This document shows positions 42,480-54,956 of a DNA stretch of 64,000 nt, piece by piece. A model generated the notes under the pieces. It worked only from the letters and a program-made list of their open reading frames with translations, made no database searches and was not told the DNA's origin. Made by a program: the position numbers and the translations under genes. This stretch comes from Cryptomeria japonica (lineage: Eukaryota > Streptophyta > Pinopsida > Cupressales > Cupressaceae). Each line of letters opens with the position of its first letter. The stretch's first letter is position 1. The stretch covers positions 815,256,569-815,320,568 of the forward strand of contig NC_081414.1 of NCBI RefSeq assembly GCF_030272615.1. Reading direction: 5' to 3'.

Positions 42480-45400
42480 ATCATGTCGAGGAAATGACCA
42501 AAAAATGTAACACTTGAATAGCATGAAGCTAAGAATGCAAAAAAAAGAGAAGGAATGAAGCAACTTCGTGAAGAAAGGAAAATGAATGCCATAGAAGAAG
42601 AGGTGCCATTTGAAGAGGAACATGAAATATCTATCCAATCTAAGAGAGAAAGAATTTGCCACACAAAGGCAATAGATGCAAAACCTTCGTGCAATGAGAC
42701 AATTGAATCCCGAGGTTGACAACATGTCTACCACAATTCAAGTTGAAGGCACCCCATCTCTTACATCTCAATTTGAAGGCACACCATCTCTTATTGGCAC
42801 ATCGTTGGTGTCTACAACATCTCATATTGAATGCACTCCCTCTATGACATTTTAGATTGCAAGTAATTCACAATTGACATCCAGTATTGGAGCTATACCA
42901 TCTTGTACACCTTAATTTCAAGGTATGTCATCATTTTCATTTCCAGTTGAAGGTATGCCACCTATCCCTAATGTTGTTGACATTCCTAATCTTGAGGTAA
43001 CTCAAAGTTTGAGAACACCTCCTAGATTTTTGCATAGAAAGCCAAAGTATTTGATTGATATTGATGAATGTTTTGAAACCAATGGTTGACAAGATTCTAA
43101 AGCGTACTTTTCAAAGACATGCTAACGGGATATGGAAAATATTTTTTGAGCCTTTAAATGAGATAGGAAGATGTCAACTATTTGTCAAAATGATGAGAAA
43201 TCTGAAATTTAGGCCCATAATGAATATTCTTGGGCTAAGAACATCGATTGAATCAAGCGACAAATCTATTGTGAAGAATCTGATGGATGCACATAATACT
43301 ATTGGTTCTAACTCACGCACAAAAGATAGTAATGTCACACGACGTGTCATTACATCAACAATCATAAGCACTCAAACTAAGAAAGCTTGCCTCATTAGAA
43401 AGACAAGTAAATAGTTGAAGATAAGTAGACAAACTCTAATGAGAGCTATGGGAAGGCGACAAAGAGTAGAGGATCCATATAACAATGAGTTATGGACATT
43501 TTCCGATAGATTACCATGAAAAGATAAAGCAATTTTTGAAGCCTTGAGATCCCTAATTGAAGTTTTTTGGAAGAATAACACAAGGGTCTCTCCAAATCAA
43601 AGAGATGTTGTAGGAAGGAGGATTGGTAGTAAAATCTGTGATCCACATCCGAAACATTTTTTGGATATGACTCAAATATAATTTTTTTCCAAGTTTCAAT
43701 ATATGTATCCCCAAATTAAAGCTAGTCAAAGATTTTTTGAAATGGTAAAGGCCTTTTATGTCAAAATAAATAAAACATGCACAACTTGTTGTTGTAGAGT
43801 ACATATCAAATTTTCTAGCCATTATAATGTTTATCAACACATATGTATAGATTTGCATGCTAACAATGTTTTGCAGGAATGCAACATAAATGGTCCATTG
43901 ACATCTTCAAGGGAATTCATATCTAGCATCTTATGTGAAAGAGTAGATGGTCAAGTATATTAAAATAAGTGTTGCTTGGATGACACGTGTTCATTGTGGT
44001 AGATTGGGACATTTACAAATTCATCAACATATGGATATTGGACAAGAAATTGGTAATGAATTAGTGAAATTTGGAAAATATAAGACAATGGCCTACATGA
44101 TAAAAAGATGGAAAAGAAGCAAAAAGGTGTGAATTGGTTAGTGAGTAGATTCCAGTGTATTAGTTTATGGGCATCTTTCATGATAATATAGTGTATGAGT
44201 ATGCAAGGTATAACCATCAAGCTCGTTGGTTAGGCTCACAATTTAAGTTATGCAAGGACACATTTCCACTTCATACAATCGTTTCAATTGTTGACTTTGT
44301 AGAGAAATACACACTATGACCATAGAACAAGGTGTAATCGCAATATTACAACTCCACACAAGTTGCTATATTTGTGCATATAGCATTCATTCATGCACAT
44401 GATAGTATTGAAGAGGATAGGAAGATATTGATGGAGTATAATTTTTACATTAGTGATGATCGCTCACACTCTACAAAGTTTGTGCAAGGTTTTTTTTAGA
44501 TATTCTACGATGATTTGGCTAGCCGAGGCATATTATTCCATCAACACATCATATGGTCAGATAATTGTGCATCAGAATTTAAGAACTCTCGGATGTTTTA
44601 CTAGTTGAGTAGTATGCATAAGTTGACTGATATTCAACATATGTGGAATTTATTTGAGGTTGGGCATGGAAAAGGGGAGCATGATGGTGCAGGAGAATGT
44701 ATTAAAAGAGATTTAGCACGAGAAGAGTTAAAGTAAAAAGGGAATGAAAAATTGAAAGATGCAAAATTAATTGTTCAATGGTGCAATGGTAAAATTGGTC
44801 CAGGTAATCAAGGTAAGTTTTTAGTTTGTAGATGATACTAACATTGCAAAATTAGAAGATTGTTGTACATTGACAGGATCAAGTGAGCTACACTCTTTCA
44901 AAAGATCTAATGCAGGTTCATGGACTATCCATACGTGACAGATGGCATGTTATTGTTCTTCATGTAGAGATTGTACCTATAATGATTGTGAGTCAAAGGA
45001 GTGGGTGGACGAATGGTGTATGCGGCTTCTAATCCCACTTGAGACATATTGATCTCTGAGTGCACTACAACTAACACAGATGGAAGCATCATTTGACTTT
45101 GACCATGTGTTAGATTTAGTCCAACCAGGTAAATTGTCCACATGCAATTTTTTGTACTTTAATATTTTACCTTAGTTGTTTGCTAAATTCTTCTCACTTT
45201 ATCATTACAAGGCATGTTTATGCAATTATTGTAGCTAAAGACAATGAAGAAGGAACAAATTATTACCTGTGTCGTTGTGTGGATGCAAAAAAGAAATTGG
45301 ATGGCTCTGTGGTAGATGGAGAAAATATTGAGTACCCCATAGGGTCAATAGTTGTTACCGGTACATGGATTAGAAGGTACCCAGTGAGGAAGTCTAATCT

Positions 45401-45596
45401 GTGGTTGTTCGAGGACTTTGAGACACATAGGAAGATTCTTTATTATTCTAACCTTGTTGTAGCTTCAAATGTTCATTTGATCAGATATGGGGGTAAACCA
45501 CTAAACAAGAACCTATGGAAGGTTTGTGAGTCTGACCATGAGGCCATACTAGACATGATAAAGAGTAGAGAAGATCCAGATGGTTCATTGGATTAA
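42480..45596 (+). pseudogene. DNA-transposase-like gene, intron-containing, decayed
   Basis: Plus-strand text is readable in pieces. There is a charged N-terminus from ATG 42484. A middle block has R-V-E-D-P and L-W-T-F-S (43436-43680), a Cys-rich C-C-C-R-V-H-I (43780-43810) and an H-I-C-I-D-L-H stretch. From 44140 it reads H-Q-A-R-W-L-G-S-Q-F-K-L, D-F-V-E-K-Y-T, Y-I-S-D-D-R-S-H, I-W-S-D-N-C-A-S-E-F-K-N, GHGKGEHDGAG and C-I-K-R. After introns there is a C-x2-C motif (44955-44968) and Y-A-I-I-V-A-K-D (45207-45231), ending at 45596. The spaced D-F-x-E-x-Y, W-S-D-x-C-A-x-x-F-K and H-G-K-G-x-x-D-G blocks are what I know from transposon-borne proteins of plants and animals; catalytic assignment is inference. 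Likely introns are 44813-44876 and 45129-45211 (GT..AG). At least ten stops occur. Confidence 0.65.
45180..45596 (+). pseudogene. C-terminal exon of the transposase-like gene
   Basis: The last exon is still open for ~130 codons. After the acceptor at 45211 it reads H-V-Y-A-I-I-V-A-K-D-N-E-E-G, Y-Y-L-C-R-C-V-D, then G-S-I-V-V-T-G-T-W-I-R-R-Y, ending in a stop at 45596. This looks like a small beta-rich accessory domain. An ATG at 45180 lies inside the probable intron and is not a credible start. Confidence 0.55.
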
Positions 45597-45845
45597 ATGT
45601 AAATGTAAAAAAATGTAATATCAATCATATTTGGATATATGTACATGACTTGTATTTCGACTACTCGAGGCATTGTAATATGAAATTTTGTGTTTTTGTC
45701 TTTTTTTGTGTGATTTTAAGTAAATAATGTCATTTTGGACCATAAGAGATCACATGGGATCATTTTGTGAAGTTTTAGGCTAATATGGTAAAAGATGTCA
45801 AAATTGCTCATTTGTTGTCAATCACTCAAAGTGTAAAAAATTATC
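45597..45845. other. Spacer between transposase-like gene and tandem array
   Basis: AT-rich; probable 3' untranslated sequence. Similarity to the array unit fades in gradually from about 45,800 (GCTCATTTGTTGTCAATCAC). Confidence 0.4.
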
Positions 45846-48800
45846 AAAATTTGGCATCATTTTTCTCGATGTTAGTGACATGTAAGAACAAGTCATCTGA
45901 TCTTATGGGGTCATGTTATGGAACTCTAAAAAATCCTCTCTCAGTTTAGTTAGACTCAGATCCAATTGCTCGTGGCAACACTTTCTCGGTTGCGACAAAA
46001 AGCATCAGATGAGTTCAATGAAAAGTTGCACAATGCCCCATCTTTTAATTTGCTCATCGCAGAACCTAACCATCAACTCATATGCATAAGGGTGGCCAGG
46101 TTTATGCTAGGAATTCCTTTTTTTTCTCTCTAACTCGCTCGATCGTTACGGGCCACACCCTAGTAGCGAAATCACTTAATTGCTCAAGTTGCTCAAAGTT
46201 GTCAATATTCGGCATCGCATTTCTCGATGCCCATTAATCATAAGAATGGTCTATCTAACCCAACGGGGTCATTTTATGGCACTCTAAAAAGCCTCTCTCG
46301 ATTTAGGTAGACTCAGATCCAGTTGCTCCTGGCAACACTTTCTTGGTTGCAACAAAAAGCATCAGATGAGTTCAATGAAAAGTTGCACAATGCCCCATCT
46401 TTCAATCCACTCATCACAACACCAAACTATCAGCTTGTACGCATTAGGGTGGTTGATTTTATGCTAGGAATGCCTTCATTTTTCTCTCCAACTCACCCAA
46501 TTGTTGCGGGCCACACTCTAGCAACAAAATCACTTAAGTGCTCAAGTTGCTCAAAGTTGTCAATATTTAGAATCACGTTTCTCTACACCCATTAATCATA
46601 AGAAAGATTCATCTAATCCTATGGGGTCATATTATGGCACTCTAAAAAATCCTCTCTCGGTTTAGGTAGACTTAGATCTAGTTGCTCATGGTGACACTTT
46701 CTAGGTTGCGACAATTAGCATCAGATGAGTTTAATGAAAAGTTGCACAATGCCCCATCTTTCAATCCGCTCTTCATGGCACCAAAATGTCAACTTGTACA
46801 CATCAGGGTGGCTATCTTTATGCTAGTAATTCCTTTCTTTTGGTCTAGAATGCGCCTAATCATTGTGGGCCATACCCTAGCAACAAAAATGCTTAAGTGC
46901 TCAAGTTGCTCAAAGTTGTCAATATTTAGTATTGTTTTTCTCGGCGTCCGTTAATAATAAGAATGAGTTGTATAATCCTATGGGGTCATGTTATGGCACT
47001 CTAAAAAATCCTCTCTCAGTTTAGGTAGAATTGAATCTAGTTTCTCATGGCGACACTTTCTCGGTTGTGACAAAAAAAGTCAAATGAGTTCAATGAAAAG
47101 TTGCACAATACCCCATATTTCAATCCGCTCATCGCGACACTGAACCATCAGCTCATACACATTGGGGTGGCCAAGTTTATGTTAGGGATGCATTCATTTT
47201 TCTCTTCAACTTTCCCGATCATTGTTGGCCACACCCTAGCAGCGAAATCGCTTAAGTGCTCAAGTTGCTCAAAAGTTGTCAATATTTGGCATTGAGTATT
47301 TTGGTGCCCATTAATCATAAGAATGAGTCATCTGATCCTAAAGGGTCATGTTTTGGCACTCTAAAAATCCTCTCTCGGTTTAGGTAGACTCAGATCCAGT
47401 TGCTCGTGGTGACACTTTCTCAGTTGCAACAAAAAAGTGTTAGATGAGTTCAATGAAACATTGCACAATGCCCCATCTTTCAATCCACTCGTCACAAAGC
47501 CAAACCATCAACTCATATGCATCAGGGTGGTCAAGTTTATACTAGGAATTCCTTCATTTTTCTCTCCAACTCGCCTGATCATTGTGGGCCACACCCTAGC
47601 AATGAAATTGTTTTACTACTCAAGTTGCTCAAAGTTGTCAATATTTGGCATCGCGTTTCTTGGTGCCCGTTAATCATAAGAATGATCCATCTGATCCTAT
47701 GGGGTAACGTTATGGCACTCTAAAAAATCCTCTCTCAGTTAGGTAGAATCGGATCTAGTTGCTCATGGTGACACTTTCTCTATTGCGACAAAAAGCATCA
47801 GATGAGTTCAATGAAAAGTTGCACAATGCCCGATCTTTTAATCCACTCATTGTGACATCGGACCATTAGATCATATGCATCAGGGTGGCCAAGTTTATGC
47901 TAAGAATGCCTTCATTTTTCTCTCCAACTCGCTCGATCATTGTAGGCCACACCCTAGCAACAAAATCGCTTAAGTGCTCAAGTTGCTCATAGTTGTCAAT
48001 ATTCAGAATCGCGTTTCTCGACACCCATTAATCATAAGAAGGAGTCATCTAATCCTAATGGGTCATGTTATGGAACTCTAGAAAATCCTCTCTCGGTTGA
48101 GAAAGAATCAGATCCAGTTGCTCATGGTGCACTTTTTTGATTGCGACAAAAACCATCAGATGAGTTCAATGAAAAGTTGCACAATGCCCCATCTTTCAAT
48201 CCACTCATCACAGCATTGAACTGTCAGCTCGTATGCGTCAAGGTGGCTGGGTTTACACTAGGAATTCTTTTGTTTTTCTCTTGAACTTGCTCGATCGTTG
48301 CGGGCTACACCCTAGCAGCAAAATCGCTTAAGTACTCAAGTTGCTCAAAGTTGTCTATATTCGGCATCTGGCTTTTCAGCACCCATTAATCATAAGAATG
48401 AGTCATCTGATACTACAGGGGCATGTTATAGAACTCTAAAAAGGCCTCTCTCACTTTAGGTAGACTCAGATCCTGTTTCTTGTGGTGACACTTTCTCAGT
48501 TGTGCCAAAAAGCATTAGATGAGTTCAATGAAAAGTTACACAATGCCCCATCTTTCAATCTGCTCATTGTGGCACCAAATGATCATCTCGTACATGTCAA
48601 GGTGGCTAGGTTCACGCTATAGATGCCTTCATTTTTCTCTCCAAATTGCTCAATCATTGTAGGCCACACCCTAGCAGCAAAATCGCTTAAGTGCTCAAGT
48701 TGTTCAAAGTTGTTAATATTCAGTATCGCATTTCATGATGCCCGTTAATCATAAGAATGAGGCATCTGATCCTATGGGGTCATGTTATGGCAGTCTAAAA

Positions 48801-51800
48801 ATTCTCTCTTGGTTTAGGTAGACTCAGATCTAGTTGCTCATCGTGACACTTTCTCGATTGCGCCAAAAAGCATCAGATGAGTTCAATGAAAAGTTGCACA
48901 ATGCCCCATCTTTCAATCCACTCATCATGGCACTAAACCGTCATCTCATACACATTGGGGTGGCTGGGTTTATGCTAGGAATGCCTTCATTTTTCTCTTC
49001 AACTCGGTCGATCATTGCGAGCCACACCCTTGCAGCCAAATTGTTTAAGTGCTCAAGTTTCACATAGTTGTCAATATTCAGAATCACATTTCTTGACACC
49101 CGTTAATCATAAGGAGTCATCTAATCCTACAGGTTCGCATTATGGCACTCTAAAAAATCCTCTCTTAGGTTAGGTAGACTCAAATCCAGTTGCTCGTGGT
49201 GACAGTTTCTCAAGTGCGACAAAAAGCGTCATATGAGTTCAATGAAAAGTTGCACAATGCCCCATCTTTCAATCCACTCATTGCGACACTGAACCGTCAA
49301 CTCACATGCATTGGGGTAGCCAAGTTTATGCTAGGAATTCTTTCATTTTTCTCTCCAACTCGCCCGATCGTTGCAGGGTACACCCTAGCAGCAAAATCAC
49401 TTAAGTCCTCAAGTTGCTCAAAGTTGTCAACATTTGGCATCACGTTTCTCAGTGCCCGTTAATCATAAGAATGAGATGATCCTACCTGGTCATGTTATGG
49501 CACTCTAAAAAATTGTCTCTCGGTTTAGGTAGACTCAGATCCAGTTTCTTGTGGTGACACTTTCACGGTTGTGACAAAAAGCATCAAATGAGTTCAATGA
49601 AAAGTTGCACAATGCCCCATCTTTCAATTCGCTCATCGCAGCACAAAACCATCATCTTGTACACATTGAGGTGGTTGGTTTTATTCTAGGAATGGCTTCA
49701 TTTTTCCGTCCAACTCGACCGATCGTTGCAGGCCACACCCTAGCAGTGAAATCACTTAAGTTTCTCAAAGTTTTCAATATTAAGAATCATGTTTCTTGGC
49801 ACCCGTTAATCATAGTCATTTGATCCTACAGGGTCATGTTATGGAACTCCAAGAATGCCTCTCTCAGTTTAGGTAGATGCAGATCCTATTGCTTATGGTG
49901 ACACTTTCTTAGGTGCGACAAAAAGCGTTAGGTGAGTTCAATGAAAAGTTGCACACTGCCCCATCTTTCAATCCGCTCATCGCAGCACCAAACCGTCAGC
50001 CCGTATGCATCAGGGTGGCTAGGTTTATACTATGAATTCATTCATTTTCCTCACCAACTTGCTTGATCATTGAGGGCCACACCCTAGCAACGAAATCGCT
50101 TAATTGCTCAAGTTACTCAATGTTGTCAATATTTTGCATCGTGTTTCTCGATGCTCGTTAATCATAAGAATGAGCCATCTAATCCTATAAGGTCATGCTA
50201 TGGTACTCTAAAAAATTCTCTCTCGGTTTAGATAGACTCAGATCTAGTTTCTTGTGGTGACACTTTCTCGGTTGCAACAAAAAGTGTCAGATGAGTTCAA
50301 TGAAAAGTTGCACAATGCCCCATCTTTCAATCCGCTCGTCGCGACACTGAACCATCAGCTCGTACCTATCAGAGTGGCTAGTTTTATGCTAGGGATGTGT
50401 TGTTTTTTCTCTCTAACTTTCTCGATCATTGCGGGCCACACCCTAGAACCGAAATCGCTTAAGTGCTCAAGTTGCTCAAAGTTGTCAATATTTGGCATCA
50501 CGTTTCTCAATGCCCGTTAATCATAAGAATGAGTTGTCTAATCCTATGGGGTTGTGTTATGGCAGTCTAAAAATTATCTCTCAATTTAGGTAGACTCGGA
50601 TCCAGTTGCTCGTGGGGACACTTTCTCGGTTACAACAAAAAGCATCATATGAGTTCAATGAAAAGTTGCACAATGTGCCATCTTTCAATCCACTCATCCT
50701 AGCGCCAAAATGTCAGATCGTACATGTTGTGGTGGTCACATTTACGATAGGAATTCCTTCGTTTTTCTCTCGAACTCATGCAAACGTTGCGGGCCACACC
50801 CTAGCAGCAAAATCACTTAAGTTCTCAAGTTGCTCAAAGTTGTCAATATTCAGAATCATGTTTCTCAGTGCTTGTTAATCATAAGAATTAGTAGTTTGAT
50901 CCTACTAGGTCATGTTATGGCACTCTAAAAAATCCTCTCTTGGTTTAGGTAGACTCCGATCTAGTTGCTCATGGTGACACTTTCTTGGTTGCAACAAAAA
51001 GCGTCATATGAGTTCAATGAAAAGTTGCACAATGCCCCATCTTTCAATCCGCTCATTGCAGCACTGAACTGTCAACTCCTATGCATTGGGGTGGCTAGGT
51101 TTATGCTATGAATTCCTTTATTTTTCTCTCCAACTCTCCTGATCATTGTGGGCCATACCGTAGCTATGAAATCGCTTAAGTGCTCAAGTTGCTCAAAGTT
51201 GTAAATATTCGACATCATGTTTTCCAGCATCCGTTAATCATAAGAACCATTCATCTAATCCTATAGGTTCATGTTATGGCACTCTAAAAAATCCTCTCTC
51301 GGTTTAGGTAGAATCGGATCCAGTTGCTCGTGGTGACACTTTCTCAATTGTGACAAAAAGCGTCTAATGAGTTAAATGAAAAGTTGCACAATGCCCTATC
51401 CTTCAATCCACTCATCGTGACACTGAACCATCAGCTCGTATGCATTGGGGCGGCTAGGTTTATGGTAGGAATGCCTTCATTTTTCTCTCCAACTCACCCA
51501 TTCATTGTAGGCCACACCCTAGCAATGAAATCGCTTAAGTGCTCAAGTTGCTTAAAGTTGTCAATATTCGGCATCGTGTTTCTTAGTGCCCGTTAGTCAT
51601 AAGAATGATCCATCTAATCCTATGGGGTTTTGTTATTTCACTCTAAAAAATCCTCTCTCGGTTTAGGTAGACTTGGATCTAGTTGCTCGTGGCGACACTT
51701 TCTTGGTTGCGATAAAAAGTGTCAAATGAGTTCAATGAAAATTTACACAATGCCCCATCTTTCAATCTACTCGTCGTGGAACTAAACCATCCGCTCGTAT

Positions 51801-52260
51801 GCATTGGGGCGGATGGGTTTACACTAGGAATGCCTTCTTTTTCCTCTCCAACTCGCTTGATCATTGTGGGCCACACCCTAGCAACGAAATTGCTCAAGTG
51901 CTCAAGTTACTCAAGGTTGTCAATATTTGACATCGCATTTCTCGGCACCCATTAATCATAAGAATGAGTCATCTGATCCTACAGGGTTGTTTTATGGCAC
52001 TCTAAAAAATCCTCTCTTAGTTTAGGTATACTTAGATCTCGTTTCTTGTGGTGATACTTTCTCGGTTGCGACAAAAAGTGTCAGATGAGTTCAATGAAAA
52101 GTTGCACAATGCCCCATCTTTCAATCCGCTCATCGCGGCACCAAACCGTCAACTCATATGCATGAGTGTGGCCAGGTTTATGTTAGGAATGCCTTCATTT
52201 TTCTCTCCAACTCATCCGATCATTGCGGGCCACACCCTAGCAGGAAAATCGCTTAAGTGC
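45846..52260 (+). repeat. Tandem array: 18 copies of a ~359-bp unit
   Basis: The anchor word GTTGCACAATGCC (allowing one or two changes) starts at 46025, 46382, 46741, 47100, 47460, 47818, 48176, 48535, 48893, 49249, 49604, 49948, 50307, 50665, 51024, 51383, 51742 and 52101. The mean spacing is 357 and the commonest 358-359; one unit is 344. The last unit stops 159 bp after its anchor. Units share the words CACTCTAAAAAATCCTCTC and CCACACCCTAGCA. Unit length is not a multiple of three, so it does not encode one long repeat protein, yet each unit derives from one with a ~90-codon plus-strand frame. The left edge is more diverged than the interior. Confidence 0.97.
46323..46595 (+). other. Representative 90-codon open frame inside one array unit
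   Basis: The frame begins M-L-L-A-T-L-S-W-L-Q-Q-K and contains EFNEKLHNAPSFNPL, F-M-L-G-M-P-S-F-F-S-P-T, A-G-H-T-L-A-T-K and K-C-S-S-C-S-K-L-S-I-F. The same 90-codon frame, with the same start and stop positions, is open at 46682-46954, 49190-49462 and 50606-50878, and nearly so at 50254-50520 (88 codons). Shorter or start-less versions sit in most other units. No family recognised. It may be a fossil exon of the transposon rather than an expressed protein. Confidence 0.3.
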
Positions 52261-52608
52261 ATGCATTACATGAATAGAAGTGTATGGGCTATGCAATTTT
52301 TTTAGAATGGGTATTGGTACAATGGTGTCTTACATTGTCTAATTTTGGTTCTTTCCATGTTTCCTTTATATAGTCTTATTTCGACTATAACTATTGAATT
52401 TGTGTTGATCTCCATAAGCTTGTGTCTTGGATTACAAACACATATTTAGGTTCAAAGCTTAAGTAACAATAAACTTTGTGCAATTATTCATTTAATCATT
52501 TGTACTACAATTATGGATAACCATGATAAATGATTTGCATTAACCAAAAAGATACAAATCCATACAACATTTTATACCATTAAAACTATCAAATATATCC
52601 AATACAAA
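52261..52608. other. Non-coding flank right of the tandem array
   Basis: Nothing recognised. The array ends abruptly at GCTTAAGTGC (52260), and AT-rich unique-looking sequence follows. Confidence 0.4.
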
Positions 52609-52921
52609 CAAATAGGCTTGTCAAAAGCCATATGGACATAGAATTTCACGTATTCATAAAAGAAAACATGTTCAAAATTGCTATAAAATCATACAACATG
52701 ATATCCAATAAAGTCAAATAGGGGCTTGCCAAAATCCATATGGACATAGAATGACACATATTCATAATACAAAACATTTGTTCAAAATTTCCATATAGGC
52801 ATACAACATGGTATCCAGTAAAGTCAAATAGGAGCTTGCCAAAAGCCATATGGACATAGAATGTCACATATTTGTAATATAAAATATATGTTCAAAATTT
52901 CTATATAGGCATACAACATAG
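52609..52921. repeat. Three tandem copies of a ~108-bp unit
   Basis: Units start at 52609, 52715 and 52825 with CAAATAGG..CTTG, each containing GCCATATGGACATAGAAT (or a close variant) and CATACAACAT. Spacings are 106 and 110 bp. A weaker partial copy may precede at 52560-52608. Confidence 0.88.
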
Positions 52922-53230
52922 GACCCTATTCTATTCATTTTTCTCTAGGGGAAGGAAACAAATCATGAGATATCTTTGCCTATCAAGGGGATGGAGATGT
53001 ATATGGTGCAAGTGTCTTTCGAGTACGTCCACTCGACCTCATCTCCAGAATTTTTTGTAACTCCACCTGATAAAATAAAAATAAAGATGTTAGCATACAA
53101 AAAAGTTGAATTATAATGACATATAATAGAATATTCACTTACCACATACAAATAATCATGATGTTCATCCACAACAGGTGCACATTGATAGGCTTTACCT
53201 ATCTTGATCACACTTCACCTCATTGGTGTT
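52922..53230 (-). pseudogene. Terminal exons of a minus-strand intron-containing gene of unknown function
   Basis: On the minus strand an exon reads K-A-Y-Q-C-A-P-V-V-D-E-H-H-D-Y-L-Y-V (53145-53195) up to a GTAAGTGAATATTC donor. A 78-bp AT-rich intron (53067-53144) ends in ATTTTATCAG, and the next exon reads V-E-L-Q-K-I-L-E-M-R-S-S-G-R-T-R-K, then Ser/Pro-rich residues to ~52950. The clean GT..AG intron and the sensible junction argue for a real former gene. It is possibly the 3' end of the gene whose other exons lie at 54957-56465. Confidence 0.45.
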
Positions 53231-54956
53231 GCTCAATTCCACCAACCTCACTAGGTCTAGCTATGCTCCATGACCTCCAAGTCCTTCCCAATCTCTACTA
53301 GGAATTTCTCTTTTCCATTCTCAAGGTGTTTTCAACAAGTGTTTGACTAAGAACCCTACCATTTCAATGTGTTTCCCATATGCTCATTCTTGCTATCTTC
53401 ACAACAAATTGTCAGTTTCTCACTTTTCACCCCCATACTATTGTGAGTCATTAAAGAGGTGTGGAGGTGGCATTTAAAATGGAATTAAATAAATATGGTT
53501 CATTTGTGGTTTTTCATTCACTATCTTCCTTACCGATTTCTTAAATTTGCCTAGAAATAAGGCTACAAGGATGAGCCCCAATTAGGCCTCCTAAATCCAA
53601 TTTTTAAGGGTTTTTGATTTTATGGTCCAAAAGAAATTGCAAAGAGTTTTACTTTTCTTCAATCACTCACCCAAACCTAATCTATTTTGTTGGTTTTGGC
53701 TCTCCAACTTGCCGTACAGTGCCCTAACCCAAAAATGAGGGTTTTGAAGGGTTTCTAGGCCTTTAACCGGCAGTGACTATTCAACTTTGTGAAATGGGAA
53801 TCTAAATGACTTGTTAAGGTTTCTCCTTACTACTACAACTCTGTATGGACCTCATGAATCACTCAAAGTGACTTGGTTAAGGTTTGGTATCCACCCCTGC
53901 AGTATGCATTATAATTACACCTTGTTTGCTCTAGTCGGGTTGCTCTTGGACTCACCTAGAACAAGGTGGTAACCATGATTAACTCCACTTATAGAACTCC
54001 TCCCTACATATTTACACTATACATAGGATTTCATTCCATGTCCCAATAGTTCGTGATGGTAGCACAGAGGAATTTTATGGGGCAACCATTTTTACATGAT
54101 ATTTTTATTTACAAGCCAAAACTGGCTGTTTGAAAACAAAACAATAAAAGTACTAACACACACTATCTAAAAAGCATGAAATAAACCAAATAGTACTAGA
54201 ACACACCAAATAACTACAATCCAAAACTAGATCAATGGATTCAATCCATTTGTATTCACATTTTATGCAAAAGAAGACAAAAATAGTGATAACAGTCCGA
54301 AAATGAGTAGCTTTGGATTGTCATTCATACAAAATCAAACTTCCAACCTTGGTAACCATGCAAGAGGAGGTTTAAATAGTATTCCCCACATGTGGAGGCA
54401 TCCTAGGTCAATATTCTAACCCTAACTCCACCACTAAGCTCTTTAGGACCAAAGTTTTCATGACAACTTTCCACATTTTGTCTTTTCAACCTAAGCAACC
54501 TATTACAAGTCATTTAATCATGAATTTTTAAACATTCCTAAGACTATTCTAAACCTCTCTAATGATCACACCAAGTTATGCCACTTTTTACCATCAAGAA
54601 GGCCATTTACCTATTGAAACTACCACCTACTCACAAAGTGCAAACCTAGGAAGAAAACTAACACAACCAAGCCTACACTTGACTCAAATCAAACATTACA
54701 CACACAAATTCAACCCTCCTAGAGTCCTATTAGAAACCTAACTTGGATAATGTTAGTAAAAGCCAAAATTGTTGAAGGACTATGAGGCTAGGTCCTAGGT
54801 TCTCTTACAACACACGTTCATGATCTAGAGTAACAAGACCCTCCTATAAGCATCACAATATAAATTAAACTAAATACAAGTGTCGTTAAAATTTTCAATA
54901 ACATATTTTTAAGATAACAAATGCAATGCTAAATTTACTAAATTTACAAATATGTC
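53231..54956. other. 1.7 kb without recognisable genes
   Basis: No open frame or known motif. A plus-strand TTTAAATAG (54372-54380) could be a TATA-like box, and the general texture (short C/A-rich words) is LTR- or intron-like. It may be an insertion within an intron of the flanking minus-strand gene. Confidence 0.35.

Noticed and set aside
42452-42734. Overlapping minus-strand frames of 80-101 codons
   Set aside because: Shadows of the charged N-terminal part of the plus-strand transposase-like gene; low-complexity Phe/Ser/Cys content from the reverse of A/G-rich codons.
45180-45596. Open 138-codon frame considered as an intact host gene
   Set aside because: The frame follows a splice acceptor and continues the decayed transposase-like gene; the ATG lies in the probable intron.
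45846-52260. Regularly spaced repeats considered as a CRISPR-like array
   Set aside because: The whole ~359-bp unit repeats with no unique spacers, and the context is a plant nuclear genome.
53231-54956. Plus-strand LTR suggested by a TTTAAATAG box
   Set aside because: No polypurine tract, primer site, partner LTR or defined ends found.
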